Below are positions 45,705 through 55,342 of a stretch of DNA of 64,000 nt, piece after piece. The stretch spans positions 62,001 through 126,000 of the forward strand of contig NZ_SSSR01000001.1 in assembly GCF_009469695.1 (NCBI RefSeq), in the 5' to 3' direction. This DNA is from Propionivibrio limicola. Its GTDB lineage: Bacteria; Pseudomonadota; Gammaproteobacteria; Burkholderiales; Rhodocyclaceae. Positions within the stretch are counted from its first letter, which is position 1. The number at the start of each line of letters is the position of its first letter. The notes below the pieces were generated by a model. That model was not told the DNA's origin. It was given only the letters and a program-made list of their open reading frames with translations, and made no database searches. Made by a program: the position numbers and the translations under genes.

Positions 45705-46487
45705 CTATTGATCAGCTGACGGCGACGTCTTTCTTTTCATGACGGCTCGGGCATGTTCGGAGCAGAAAAAGCTGTGGATGAACGGGTGATCGACGTTCAG
45801 CACCTCGGCCGGCGAACAACAGACGATGATACGCCGCTCGGCCAGCACCGCGACACGCGTCGCCAGCCCGGCCAGCGTATCGAGGTCGTGCGTCACCATG
45901 ACGACCGAGAAGCCGAGCTGTCTCTGCAAGGTACCGATCAGATGCACGAAATTGTCCGCGAGGTCGGGATCGAGCCCCGCCGTCGGCTCGTCGAGCACCA
46001 GCAGTTCGGGTTCGAGCGACAAGGCGCGCGCCAGCGCCACGCGCTTGACCATGCCGCCGGACAGCTCCGCCGGCATCAGCCGGGCATGATCCGGCCCCAG
46101 TTCGACCATCGCCAGCTTCATGTAGACGAGATCGCGAATGGTGTCTTCGTCGAGCAGGCGCAGTTCGCGCAACGGAAAGGCAATGTTGTCGAACACCGAG
46201 AGCGCGGAAAACAGCGCACCGTGCTGGAAGAGCATGCCGAAACGGCGCCGCACGTCGCGACGCACGCGCGGGTCGGGATCGAGCACGCGCTCGCCGAACA
46301 GACGCACTTCGCCGGCGCTTGGCTCGAGCAGGCCGACGATCTCGCGCAGCAGCGTCGTCTTGCCGCTGCCGGAACCGCCGACCAGGCAAAGAATCTGGCC
46401 GGACTCAACATCAAGGTCGATGCCGTCGTGAATCACCGTTCTGCCGAAACGGGTCACGATGCCGCGCAACTGGATCACCGGAGTCAT
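45705..46487 (-). CDS. ABC transporter ATPase, MlaF type
   Basis: 260 residues. Walker A GGSGSGKTT, signature LSGGMVKRVALARAL and Walker B LLVLDEPTAGLDP are intact, and the ELSGGM-K variant is typical of MlaF. It drives MCE-type lipid transport with the STAS-permease encoded 11 bases upstream. The start MTPVIQLRGIVTRFG was chosen because longer frames run into the permease gene. Confidence 0.88.
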   Translation of the reverse strand: MTPVIQLRGIVTRFGRTVIHDGIDLDVESGQILCLVGGSGSGKTTLLREIVGLLEPSAGEVRLFGERVLDPDPRVRRDVRRRFGMLFQHGALFSALSVFDNIAFPLRELRLLDEDTIRDLVYMKLAMVELGPDHARLMPAELSGGMVKRVALARALSLEPELLVLDEPTAGLDPDLADNFVHLIGTLQRQLGFSVVMVTHDLDTLAGLATRVAVLAERRIIVCCSPAEVLNVDHPFIHSFFCSEHARAVMKRKTSPSADQ

Positions 46488-46498
46488 GGTCGGTCTCA

Positions 46499-47650
46499 CT
46501 ACACCGGCATCCCGACGCCGCGCGTCAGCACCGCAAAAATGGCATCGACAATGATCACCACGGTAATCGCCGTCACCACCGAAGACGTCGTCCGCGCCGA
46601 GAGGCTTTCCGTGTTCGGCCGCACCTTGAGGCCGAAGTGGCAGGCAATCAGCGCGATCAGAAAGCCGAACAGGAAACCCTTGCCGATGCCGATCCAGACG
46701 TTCGCCACCGGCACCACCCTGGGCAGCGTGTCGATGAAAAAGCCATAGGCCAGTCCCATTTCCACATTCGCCGACACCATGCCGCCGATGATCCCGGCCG
46801 CCGCGCACCAGACGACGAGCAGCGGCATGGTCACGGCCAGCGCCAGCACTTTGGGCAGCACGAGACGCAAGGTGCGCGAAATGCCCATCGTCGCCAGCGC
46901 GTCGATTTCCTCCGTCACGCGCATGACGCCGATTTGTGCCGTCATCGCCGAGCCGGAACGCCCGGCCACCAGCACGGCGACGATGACCGGCCCCAGTTCG
47001 CGGATGATCGAAATGCCGAGCAGGTTGACGATGTAGATGTCGGCGCCGAAGGTCTTGAGCTGCAGCGACGAGAGATACGACAGCACGATGCCGATCAGGA
47101 AGCCGACGAGCGCCGTCACCGGCAAGGCCAGCGCGCCGCTCTTGTAGAGCGTGGCCGAAAACTCGCGCCACGGAATATCACGCGGATGCGCAAAGAGATA
47201 GCCGAGATCAAGCACGAGCTGGCCGATCAGCGTCACGACCTCGCGCAGGTTCCTTACCGCCTTGAACAACAGGGTTCCGACGACGATCAACGGCCACGAC
47301 AGCCAGTCGAGCCGCTGTTGCGCACGCGTCCCTCTGCCGCGGGAAAACTCGGCCGACGGCGGCAAGGCGGCGGCCCGTTCGAGAATCGCGCGCTGCTCTG
47401 CGGTCGCCGTCAGCGCCTCCGGCCAGCGCCGCCCCCACGCCTGCCAGAGCAACACGGCCCCGGCACTGTCGAGACGCGCCACGTCGGTCAAGTCCCACAC
47501 CGGACGCCGCGCCGCGTGCTCGCGCAACGTCGCTTGCAGCGCCGCGACAGGCGCCGGCAAAGCGGTTAGCGTCCAGTCGCCGGACAACCTGAGTTCGCGC
47601 TGTCCGTCTTTCCCGACGCGCTCGTCGATCGCCAACGCCGGACGGGCCAC
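46499..47650 (-). CDS. MlaE-type permease with N-terminal STAS domain
   Basis: 383 residues from a GTG, four bases after the ppx stop. Residues 1-110 resemble a STAS domain (LRLSGDWTLTALPAPV and VWDLTDVARLDSAGAVLL), fused to an MlaE permease with GRSGSAMTAQIGVMRVTEEIDAL. In E. coli the STAS function is the separate MlaB, so this is a fusion of MlaB and MlaE roles. It sits in the inner membrane. Close spacing with ppx suggests read-through. Confidence 0.87.
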   Translation of the reverse strand: MARPALAIDERVGKDGQRELRLSGDWTLTALPAPVAALQATLREHAARRPVWDLTDVARLDSAGAVLLWQAWGRRWPEALTATAEQRAILERAAALPPSAEFSRGRGTRAQQRLDWLSWPLIVVGTLLFKAVRNLREVVTLIGQLVLDLGYLFAHPRDIPWREFSATLYKSGALALPVTALVGFLIGIVLSYLSSLQLKTFGADIYIVNLLGISIIRELGPVIVAVLVAGRSGSAMTAQIGVMRVTEEIDALATMGISRTLRLVLPKVLALAVTMPLLVVWCAAAGIIGGMVSANVEMGLAYGFFIDTLPRVVPVANVWIGIGKGFLFGFLIALIACHFGLKVRPNTESLSARTTSSVVTAITVVIIVDAIFAVLTRGVGMPV

Positions 47651-47654
47651 CGAC

Positions 47655-49166
47655 CTACCCCTCCAGCCCGGCCATCCGGCGCTTGATGCGCAAGGTCATG
47701 CCAATCGCCTGCCAGTACTGCACGCCATCGGCCAATGCGCCGGCCGTCAGCGGATTGGCATTCATCCAGGCGGCAGGTAGTTCAATCAGAAAAGCCGTCG
47801 CTGTCTGCTTGACCCGGCAGTCGGGCGGCGGCACGTTGCTGCGCGAGCGGTTCAGAATCGCCGCCAGCCGCAAACAGAAAAGCAGGCGCCACATCGGATC
47901 GGAAGACGGCATCAACGGCAACTTGTCGAGCTTGCCGCGCTGACCCACCACGAGCAGCGACAACCGCTCCTGATCCTTCTTGGAGAATCCCGGCATGTCG
48001 GCGTTGCCGATGATGTAAGCGCCATGCTTGTGAAAACCGCTCTGGGCAATCGACATGCCGATTTCGTGCAACGCCACCGCCCAGCGCAGAAAGCGTACTT
48101 CGCACTCGCAGTCCGGCGCGTCGATCGGGATCAATTGGCCGAGCAAGGCGAGCGCCGTCTTTTCGACGCGGGCAACCTGCTTGGTATCGACCTGATAGCG
48201 GCGCATGAACTGCTGCACGGTCACTTCGCGCATGTCGTTATGCTGATAGCGGCCGAGCAGGTCATACAGCACGCCGAGACGCAAGGCGCCGTCGGAATAA
48301 ATCATGCGCTCAATGCCCAGCTCGGAAAAGATGGCCGACATGATGGCGAGACCGCCGGGGAATACAGGCAGACGGTCGGGCCGCAAGCCGGAAAGCTTCA
48401 TGGCGCTTGCCGAACCGGCGCGAATCAGCATCGCTTTGAGCTTCGCCAGGCCTTCGCGCGTGATGCCGGTGACGCCATCCGGGTTGAGATTATTCTCTTC
48501 GAGCAGATCGGCAATCGCCCGCGCCGTACCGGACGAGGCCACCGACTCGGTCCAGCCGAGGCGCCGGTAGTCCTCGGCGATGAGCTGGATTTCGCTCGCC
48601 GCCGCCACTTCCGCTTCCGTAAACCGCTTTTTATCGACCCGCCCGTCGGGGAAGAAGCGCAGCGAATAGCTGACGCAGCCCATGAACAGCGATTCCAGCG
48701 CCTGCGGCTCGAATTTCTGGCCGATGATGAACTCGGTCGAGCCACCGCCGATATCGACGACCAGCCGCTTGTGACGGTCGTTTTGTGGCAGCGCGTGGGC
48801 GACGCCGATATAGATCAGGCGAGCTTCTTCGCGTCCGGCAATGATTTCGATCGGGAAGCCGAGCGCCGCTTCGGCGCGCGGCAGAAACACCTTGGCATTC
48901 CTCGCCACGCGCAGGGTGTTCGTCGCCACAGCACGCACCGCCTCCGGCTTGAAGCCGCGCAAGCGTTCGCCGAACCGGCTCAGCGTTTCCAGGGCGCGTT
49001 GCTGGGCCTCGTCATCGAGAATCTTCTCGCGGTTCAGCCCGGAGGCCAGCCGCACCGGCTCTTTCAACGAATCGAGCGGGTAAATCTGATCCTCAACCAG
49101 GCGCCCGATTTCCAGGCGGAAACTGTTTGACCCAAGATCGACTGCTGCAATCTGTGAATAACCCAT
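47655..49166 (-). CDS. ppx: Exopolyphosphatase (Ppx/GppA family)
   Basis: 503 residues. ASKHA-fold phosphatase with AAVDLGSNSFRLEIG, VVDIGGGSTEFIIG and SGTARAIADLLE, then a C-terminal HD-like helical domain (RWAVALHEIGMSIAQSGFHKH). It removes terminal phosphates from polyphosphate, or pppGpp if GppA-like. It is divergent from ppk, an unusual head-to-head arrangement for this enzyme pair. Confidence 0.92.
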   Translation of the reverse strand: MGYSQIAAVDLGSNSFRLEIGRLVEDQIYPLDSLKEPVRLASGLNREKILDDEAQQRALETLSRFGERLRGFKPEAVRAVATNTLRVARNAKVFLPRAEAALGFPIEIIAGREEARLIYIGVAHALPQNDRHKRLVVDIGGGSTEFIIGQKFEPQALESLFMGCVSYSLRFFPDGRVDKKRFTEAEVAAASEIQLIAEDYRRLGWTESVASSGTARAIADLLEENNLNPDGVTGITREGLAKLKAMLIRAGSASAMKLSGLRPDRLPVFPGGLAIMSAIFSELGIERMIYSDGALRLGVLYDLLGRYQHNDMREVTVQQFMRRYQVDTKQVARVEKTALALLGQLIPIDAPDCECEVRFLRWAVALHEIGMSIAQSGFHKHGAYIIGNADMPGFSKKDQERLSLLVVGQRGKLDKLPLMPSSDPMWRLLFCLRLAAILNRSRSNVPPPDCRVKQTATAFLIELPAAWMNANPLTAGALADGVQYWQAIGMTLRIKRRMAGLEG

Positions 49167-49277
49167 TTTGTTTTTTTCAGTCTGCGCGGGAAAGTGAGAT
49201 CGAGCATTCTAGCATCGGGGATAGGCTGAATATTCGCTCAAGTTTCGCTACCCTTTCCCCGTTTTTCGCTGCCGTTA

Positions 49278-49306
49278 CGGTCATCTCTCTGTAACAAAAG
49301 CGTCAT
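49278..49306 (+). promoter_or_regulatory. Putative PHO box (PhoB site) upstream of ppk
   Basis: Three 7-bp units at exact 11-bp spacing: CGGTCAT (49278), CTGTAAC (49289) and GCGTCAT (49300), with 4-bp linkers ctct and aaaa. They match the PhoB repeat CTGTCAT at 6, 5 and 5 of 7 positions. The position, 75 bases before the ppk ATG and between ppx and ppk, fits control by phosphate starvation. Confidence 0.6.
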
Positions 49307-49380
49307 AAAATCCGGTGGTCGATTGCATTGCCAGCCCACGCCAGCTTGTCCACTTACCTCATTCCTGCTTCAATGCACCC

Positions 49381-51495
49381 ATGACTTCAAACACCGTTAT
49401 CATGCGCGGCAACGTGCCGCCCTCCCCGTATAACCGTCCCGAAAACTTTTTGAACCGCGAGCTGGGCATCCTCGCCTTCAACCGGCGCGTGCTCGCCCAA
49501 GCCAAGAATCCGCGCAAACCCCTGCTCGAACGCCTGCGCTTTCTGTGCATTGTCAGCAGCAATCTGGACGAATTTTTCGAGATCCGCGTCGCGGGACTCA
49601 AGGAACAGGTCAAACTCCACTCGGAAGCCATCAGCACCGACGGCCTGACGGCGCGCGAAGCCTTGCAACGCATCAGCGAAGAAGCGCACGCGCTGGTCGA
49701 TGAGCAATACGATCTGTTCAACAACGACCTCGTGCCCCACCTCGAAGAAGCGGGCATCAAGTTCTTTCGCCGCGGCTCATGGACCGAGGCCCAGCACGCC
49801 TGGATCAAGGATTATTTCCTGCGCGAAGTCATGCCGGTACTCACGCCGATCGGGCTCGATCCGTCGCACCCTTTCCCGCGCGTACTCAACAAGAGCCTCA
49901 ACTTCGCCGTCGAACTCGAAGGCAAGGATGCTTTCGGCCGCAGCTCAGACGCCGCCATCGTGCAGGCACCGCGCGTGCTGCCGCGCGTCATCCGCCTGCC
50001 CAAGCACCTGTGCGACTGCGAATACGGGTTCGTTTTCTTCTCGTCCGTGCTGCACGAATTCGTCGGCGAACTGTTTGCCGGCATGCATGTGCTCGGCTGC
50101 TACCAGTTTCGGGTTACGCGCAACAGCGACCTGTTCGTCGACGAGGAAGAAGTCAAGAACCTGCGCACCCAGATACAGGGCGAACTGCCGCAGCGCCATT
50201 TCGGCGATGCCGTGCGGCTCGAGATTGCCGATAATTGCTCCGAAACGATGGCCGGCTTCCTGCTTTCCCAGTTCGGACTGGAACCGTCCGACCTCTACCG
50301 CGTCAACGGTCCGGTCAATCTGGTGCGGCTGATGCAGATTCCCGATCAGGTGGCGCGCAACGACCTCAAGTTCAAACCGTTCCAGCCGGGCATCCCGAAA
50401 CCGCTGCAAAAAAATCGCGCCCTCTTCGACGCCATTCGCGCCGGCGACATCCTGCTCCACCATCCGTACCAAAGCTTCATGCCGGTCATCGAGCTACTGA
50501 ATCAGGCCGCCGATGATCCGCACGTCGTCGCCATCAAGATGACCGTGTACCGCACCGGCACCGACTCCGTGCTCATGCAGTCGCTCATCCGCGCCGCCCA
50601 GAACGGCAAGGAAGTCACCGTCGTCGTCGAGCTGATGGCGCGCTTCGACGAGGAAGCGAACATCGGCTGGGCCACCAAGCTTGAGGAAGTCGGCGCGCAT
50701 GTCGTCTATGGCGTCGTCGGCTACAAGACGCACGCCAAGATGCTGATGATCGTGCGTCGCGAGGACAGCAAGGGCGGCAGCCACCTGCGCCGCTACGTGC
50801 ATCTGGGAACCGGCAACTACCACCCGAAAACGGCTCGCCTCTACTCGGACTTCGGCCTTTTGACCTGCAACGAGGAAATCGGCGCCGACGTCAATGAAGT
50901 GTTCAAGCAGCTGACCGGCCTCGGTCGCGCCGAATCGCTGAAACACCTGTGGCAGGCGCCGTTTACGCTGCACGCCAACATTCTCGTCGCCATCCGCAAC
51001 GAAATCGCCGCCGCCCGCGACGGCAAGCGCGGGCGCATCATGGCCAAGATGAATTCGCTGCTCGAACCGGAGGTCATCGCCGCGCTCTACGAAGCTTCGC
51101 AGGCCGGCGTGCGCATCGACCTCATCGTGCGCGGCGTGTGCGCGCTGCGTCCCGGCATCAAGGGATTGTCCGAGAACATCCGCGTCCGCTCGGTCATCGG
51201 CCGCATCCTCGAACACCACCGGATCTTCTACTTCTATGCCGGGGGCGAGGAAAAGGTTTATCTCTCCAGCGCCGACTGGATGGACCGCAACTTCTTCCGC
51301 CGCATCGAACTTGCTTTCCCGCTGGTCGACAAGAAGCTTAAGCGCCGCGTGATCTCCGAGGGACTACGCATCTATCTGGCGGACAACCTGCAGTCGTGGG
51401 AAATGGAAGGCAACGGCAACTACCACCCGCGCCGCGTCTCGCGCACCCGTCCGCGCAGCTCGCAAAGCGAATTGATCGACCTGCTCAAGCCATGA
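49381..51495 (+). CDS. ppk: Polyphosphate kinase PPK1
   Basis: 704 residues starting MTSNTVIMRGNVPP, with a second possible ATG seven codons later. The N-terminal phrase FLNRELGILAFNRRVLAQA is typical of PPK1. Residues near the active site are present: the H-x-K motif GYKTHAKMLMIVRR (the autophosphorylated His435 of E. coli) and LEHHRIFYFYAGGEE (His592 equivalent), plus HLGTGNYHPKTARLY. It makes polyphosphate from ATP at the membrane. A probable PHO box lies upstream. Confidence 0.94.
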   Translation: MTSNTVIMRGNVPPSPYNRPENFLNRELGILAFNRRVLAQAKNPRKPLLERLRFLCIVSSNLDEFFEIRVAGLKEQVKLHSEAISTDGLTAREALQRISEEAHALVDEQYDLFNNDLVPHLEEAGIKFFRRGSWTEAQHAWIKDYFLREVMPVLTPIGLDPSHPFPRVLNKSLNFAVELEGKDAFGRSSDAAIVQAPRVLPRVIRLPKHLCDCEYGFVFFSSVLHEFVGELFAGMHVLGCYQFRVTRNSDLFVDEEEVKNLRTQIQGELPQRHFGDAVRLEIADNCSETMAGFLLSQFGLEPSDLYRVNGPVNLVRLMQIPDQVARNDLKFKPFQPGIPKPLQKNRALFDAIRAGDILLHHPYQSFMPVIELLNQAADDPHVVAIKMTVYRTGTDSVLMQSLIRAAQNGKEVTVVVELMARFDEEANIGWATKLEEVGAHVVYGVVGYKTHAKMLMIVRREDSKGGSHLRRYVHLGTGNYHPKTARLYSDFGLLTCNEEIGADVNEVFKQLTGLGRAESLKHLWQAPFTLHANILVAIRNEIAAARDGKRGRIMAKMNSLLEPEVIAALYEASQAGVRIDLIVRGVCALRPGIKGLSENIRVRSVIGRILEHHRIFYFYAGGEEKVYLSSADWMDRNFFRRIELAFPLVDKKLKRRVISEGLRIYLADNLQSWEMEGNGNYHPRRVSRTRPRSSQSELIDLLKP

Positions 51496-51544
51496 TTCGG
51501 GAAGGCAGTCCGTGCGCCTGCCTTCCTTTGGAAAAACAAACTGA

Positions 51545-51570
51545 CGCCCCCGGGTTATCACTTGGGGGCG
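51545..51570. terminator. Hairpin between convergent ppk and mshN
   Basis: CGCCCCC and GGGGGCG form a 7-bp GC stem around a 12-base loop. There is no T run on either side, so it is a weak or Rho-assisted terminator at best, but its place between two convergent stop codons supports that role. Confidence 0.5.
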
Positions 51571-51600
51571 ACTGGGCAGTACCAGGAAACCAACCAGCGA

Positions 51601-52713
51601 TCAGCGCGAGAACTGCTGCACCTTCTGCTCGACAAGCGCCGTGAGATCAGGCCCCAGCTTGCCGGTTTGGCGAGCACGCAGGAACATATCGCGAGCCTCG
51701 GGCAACTTGCCCTCCGCTTCCAGCGCCAACCCAAGCCCCAGCCACCACCGCCCGTCGGCCGGAGCCAAACGCGTTGCAACCTGGTAATGGGCAATGGCGT
51801 CACGGCTACGCCCCTGCTTATAAAGCACATGACCGGCGAAGCCCTGATAGTCGGCGTTATCGCCGCCCGCCGGCAATGAGGACTCCAGCGTTTTCCACGC
51901 ATCGGCCAGGCTTCCACGCTCGACTTGCAGGCGTGCCAGAGTCATTGCCCAGCCCACTTGCGCAGGCCGCAAGGCGATCCCTTCCTGCAACAGGACGACG
52001 GCCTCATCCAGGCGACGGGCGTCGAGCAACAGCTTCACCAGCCATTGTCTGGCGGCCACATGGGAAGCATCCAGACGCAGCGCTCCGCGTAACAGTTCCA
52101 GCGCGTCGTTCGTCTGTCCCTGGTTGAGCGCCGTCATGGACTTTCGATATTCCGCCTCAGCTTTCTCCTTCGGCGACGATGATTCGGCTTTTTCGATAAC
52201 AACCGTTTTGCCAGGCGTATCCGCATGGCGGTCATCACGTGCCTTCTGCTCAGGCACGGATTCCTTCACTGCTCCCGAGGGTTCGGCCTGACTCAGAGGC
52301 GCCGCCTCCTTGCCGATCTCGCTCACCTTGGCGGCCGGTGCCGGATTCTGGCGGGAATCAACAGCCTCTTGCGGCACCGGCACCTCGGCGCCAATAACGT
52401 CGGACATTCGCAGACTCAACGCCAACGCAGACAAATTGTCGTCGTGCGTCCGGACATCATCGGAACCGTCTTTCGTTGTCGGCAAGGGGGGATTCAGAAG
52501 TGACGGTATCGCAGCGGCCTCACCCGGCCCCATGAAAGAATAGGCGATCCAGAAGGCCGAAATCACGACAAGACAGCCGAGAGAAATCAGCCAAACGCGC
52601 GACCGGCGCGACGCAAGCGGCGGCAGCGGGCGAACGTTGTCCAGCAGCCCCTTGCGGTCGGTTGCTGCGCGGCGCGCATCGAGATCCCGCAGCATCTGAT
52701 TGACTAGACTCAT
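51601..52713 (-). CDS. mshN: MshN, MSHA biogenesis TPR protein
   Basis: 370 residues starting MSLVNQMLRDLDARRA, the conserved MshN opening, with a GGAAAGGGG ribosome site. One TM helix (about 40-60) follows a short cytoplasmic part, then a charged linker, then tetratricopeptide repeats (about 190-365; RGALRLDASHVAARQWL, ATRLAPADGRWWLGLG). It is thought to connect the pilus machine across the periplasm. Last gene of the msh operon in this window. Confidence 0.85.
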   Translation of the reverse strand: MSLVNQMLRDLDARRAATDRKGLLDNVRPLPPLASRRSRVWLISLGCLVVISAFWIAYSFMGPGEAAAIPSLLNPPLPTTKDGSDDVRTHDDNLSALALSLRMSDVIGAEVPVPQEAVDSRQNPAPAAKVSEIGKEAAPLSQAEPSGAVKESVPEQKARDDRHADTPGKTVVIEKAESSSPKEKAEAEYRKSMTALNQGQTNDALELLRGALRLDASHVAARQWLVKLLLDARRLDEAVVLLQEGIALRPAQVGWAMTLARLQVERGSLADAWKTLESSLPAGGDNADYQGFAGHVLYKQGRSRDAIAHYQVATRLAPADGRWWLGLGLALEAEGKLPEARDMFLRARQTGKLGPDLTALVEQKVQQFSR

Positions 52714-52735
52714 GATCCCCTTTCCACCGCCCCGC

Positions 52736-53584
52736 TCACCATAGCCAGAGCCCGCGGCGGGCACTCTCGGTGTCCCGCCAGGCCAGCCGGACGTGGCGGG
52801 CTTTGACATCCGTCTTCCCCTCGCCGAATGAGGCGAGCAGAGCTTTATGCGCCAGGATATTGATCAGGCGCGGCATACCACCACTGGCGCGGAGCAGCAC
52901 CCTCAACGCACCAGACGAAAACATTGCCTCGCCACGATAGCCGGCGACCCGCAAGCGGTGGGCGACGTAATTGCCGACCTCCTCCCGACCAAGACCACGC
53001 AAGCGATAATGAAATGCAATGCGCTGCAGGATCTGGCGCACCTCCGGCCGACGCAGCTTTTCGTCGAGTTCGGGCTGGCCGAAGAGGACGATATGCAGCA
53101 GCTTGCTTTTTTCCGTTTCCAGATTCGACAGCAAGCGTAAAGCCTCCAGCGCCTCGAGCGGCAACACCTGCGCCTCGTCGATACAAACGACGATGCGCTG
53201 CCCGTTTCGGGCGTATGCGAGCAATGCCTGGTTCAATTCGCGCAGCAGATGAAAGGCATCAGGGCGGGTGGCGGGATCGGAAGTAACAGGCAAAGCGACG
53301 CCCAATTCCTCGGCCAGCGCCTGCAACAACATGGTGGCATCGAGATTCGGATTGGGCAGATAGGCCGTCACCCAGCCCTCGCCGAGCATCTGCAACAGCC
53401 GGCGACAAAGCAGCGTCTTGCCGGTGCCGACCTCGCCGGTGATCTTGACGAATCCCTCGCCACCTTCAAGCGCCAGCAACAGGGTATTCAATGCCTCCTG
53501 ATGCTGGCGATGCGAATAGGAAAAATCCGTATCCGGCGTGATGCCGAACGGCATCGCGGTCATTCCGAAATGGCTCAGATACAA
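52736..53584 (-). CDS. mshM: MshM, ExeA-like AAA ATPase
   Basis: 282 residues starting MYLSHFGMTAMPFGITPDTDF at a TTG codon, the only plausible start. Walker A GEVGTGKT and Walker B IVVCIDEAQVLP are intact. MshM-type ATPases help assemble the secretin complex. It is 18 bases downstream of mshL. Confidence 0.88.
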   Translation of the reverse strand: MYLSHFGMTAMPFGITPDTDFSYSHRQHQEALNTLLLALEGGEGFVKITGEVGTGKTLLCRRLLQMLGEGWVTAYLPNPNLDATMLLQALAEELGVALPVTSDPATRPDAFHLLRELNQALLAYARNGQRIVVCIDEAQVLPLEALEALRLLSNLETEKSKLLHIVLFGQPELDEKLRRPEVRQILQRIAFHYRLRGLGREEVGNYVAHRLRVAGYRGEAMFSSGALRVLLRASGGMPRLINILAHKALLASFGEGKTDVKARHVRLAWRDTESARRGLWLW

Positions 53585-53602
53585 CGCAGTCTCGATCTAA
53601 CG

Positions 53603-55342
53603 TTATCGAACCGTAGGCACTCTTCCCCGCAAACGCGGATCGAGCTGCTCGATGCGCTGCTGCGTCTCGGCCAGATCGTCTTTCCAGCCCGATTCGTTAC
53701 GGATGATCGTCGGCTTGATCAGGATGACCAGCTCACGCTTGCTCAGATAGCTGCCCTTGGTGCCGAACAGCCAACCGAGGCCGGATGCCGCCGACGCCCC
53801 CGGCAAGCCGGTTCCGCCGGCCGACTGCTCCTGCTTCATCAACCCGCCGATGGCCACGATGTTGCGGTCCTGCACGCGCACGATGCTATCCGTCTCATTG
53901 ACCGAGCTGCTGGCGAGCGGCAGCGTGTAGGTACCGAGTTCGCCAAGATCGATGACTTTCTGGTTCTCGGTCACCACACTGACCGAGGGATGCACGTGCA
54001 GCATGACGTTGTTTTCCGCGTCGATCTGCGGCGTCACGTCCAGCGCGATCCCCGAGAAGAATGGCTGCAGGGTAATCGTCGGCGTCGTCACGTTGCTGGT
54101 ACCGGTTGAAGTCACCGTTGAGCTGACGTTGGTGACGTAGAAGTCGTCGTTGCCAACCTTGAGCACGGCCTTCTGGTTGTTGACGGTGGCAATGCGCGGG
54201 CTGGAGAGTACCTGTACGTTGCCCTGCGTTTCGAGGAAATTCAGCAGCGAGGCGAAACTGGCCGTCTGGATCGCCAAACCAAACAATCCTTGACCGAGTT
54301 GCGTCGCCACGGCGGATGTGTTGCTGGAATCGACGGTGATACCGCCGCTCGTGCTGGTCAGGGTGCCCGTGGTATTCAAAGAGGTCCCGGGGTTGAGCGA
54401 TCCCAACGAGTAGCGGTTGTTATTCCCGGCAAACGCCATCCAGTTGATGCCGGCCTGGAACTCCTCGTTGAGGCTCACTTCAAGAATTTTTGCCTCAAGC
54501 ATCACCTGGCGCTCGACGACCAGTTGCGTGAGCTTCAGGTACTGCTCGACCGCCCGGATGTCGGAGGGAAAGGCCTTGACCACCACCACACCCGACGCCG
54601 GATTGACGATCACGGCGCGCCCGTTCTCACTGCCAACGATGCTGACGAGCGCTTTCCCCAGATCGCCCCAGAAATCGCTGTTCTGGGCCGTAGATATCTG
54701 GCTGCTCGGAATCGTCGTATTGGTACTGCCGGATGTCGTCGTTGGATAGGTCGTGCCGGTCGTTGTATTCGTCGGATTGGTCGTCGAAAGCGAGCTCGAC
54801 GTTACCCGCACATCCGTCTGCCCCTGGCGCTTCCCGGCCAGATAGTTGAGTTGGAAGATTCGCGTCTGCAGGGCATTCGGCAGGATATGGATACGCGTTC
54901 CCTGGATCTTGAACTCGTATCCGTACAACTCACGCAACGTTTCGAGCGATTCCTTTACCGTCACGTTTTTCAAATTCACCGTCACGCTGCCCGAAACTTC
55001 GGGCGATACCAGCATGCTGTAACGCGTGCCGCTGACCAACGCCATGAACACCTGCGTCGCCGGCGCATTACTCACCGCGAGGTCGAAACGCGGCTCGACT
55101 TCCTTGGCCGGCGCGGGCAAATCGAGTTGCACGGGCGGCATCATGGCCTGAGTGACGGCCTCGTCGACACTCTTCGGTCTCGACGCCACGGCCCCCTGCA
55201 ATTCCTGCCCAACGCGATCAAACGTTTGCGCGGGCGCTTTCTGATGGCTGGCACAGCCGCCCAGCATGACGGACAGGAATACCGATGCCGATAGCGGCAA
55301 GGTCAACCGCAACGTTTTCAGCAACGTTGAACTGCACTTCAT
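53603..55342 (-). CDS. mshL: MshL, MSHA pilus secretin
   Basis: 579 residues. Lipobox SVMLGGC (Cys about 29), an N-terminal STN/secretin domain (VSGSVTVNLKNVTVKESLETL), a Ser/Thr-rich insertion (about 185-225, TNTTTGTTYPTT) and the C-terminal secretin core (VLSSPRIATVNNQKAVLKVG and LVILIKPTII). It forms the outer-membrane ring through which the pilus leaves. ATG overlaps the mshK stop (ATGA). Confidence 0.92.
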   Translation of the reverse strand: MKCSSTLLKTLRLTLPLSASVFLSVMLGGCASHQKAPAQTFDRVGQELQGAVASRPKSVDEAVTQAMMPPVQLDLPAPAKEVEPRFDLAVSNAPATQVFMALVSGTRYSMLVSPEVSGSVTVNLKNVTVKESLETLRELYGYEFKIQGTRIHILPNALQTRIFQLNYLAGKRQGQTDVRVTSSSLSTTNPTNTTTGTTYPTTTSGSTNTTIPSSQISTAQNSDFWGDLGKALVSIVGSENGRAVIVNPASGVVVVKAFPSDIRAVEQYLKLTQLVVERQVMLEAKILEVSLNEEFQAGINWMAFAGNNNRYSLGSLNPGTSLNTTGTLTSTSGGITVDSSNTSAVATQLGQGLFGLAIQTASFASLLNFLETQGNVQVLSSPRIATVNNQKAVLKVGNDDFYVTNVSSTVTSTGTSNVTTPTITLQPFFSGIALDVTPQIDAENNVMLHVHPSVSVVTENQKVIDLGELGTYTLPLASSSVNETDSIVRVQDRNIVAIGGLMKQEQSAGGTGLPGASAASGLGWLFGTKGSYLSKRELVILIKPTIIRNESGWKDDLAETQQRIEQLDPRLRGRVPTVR

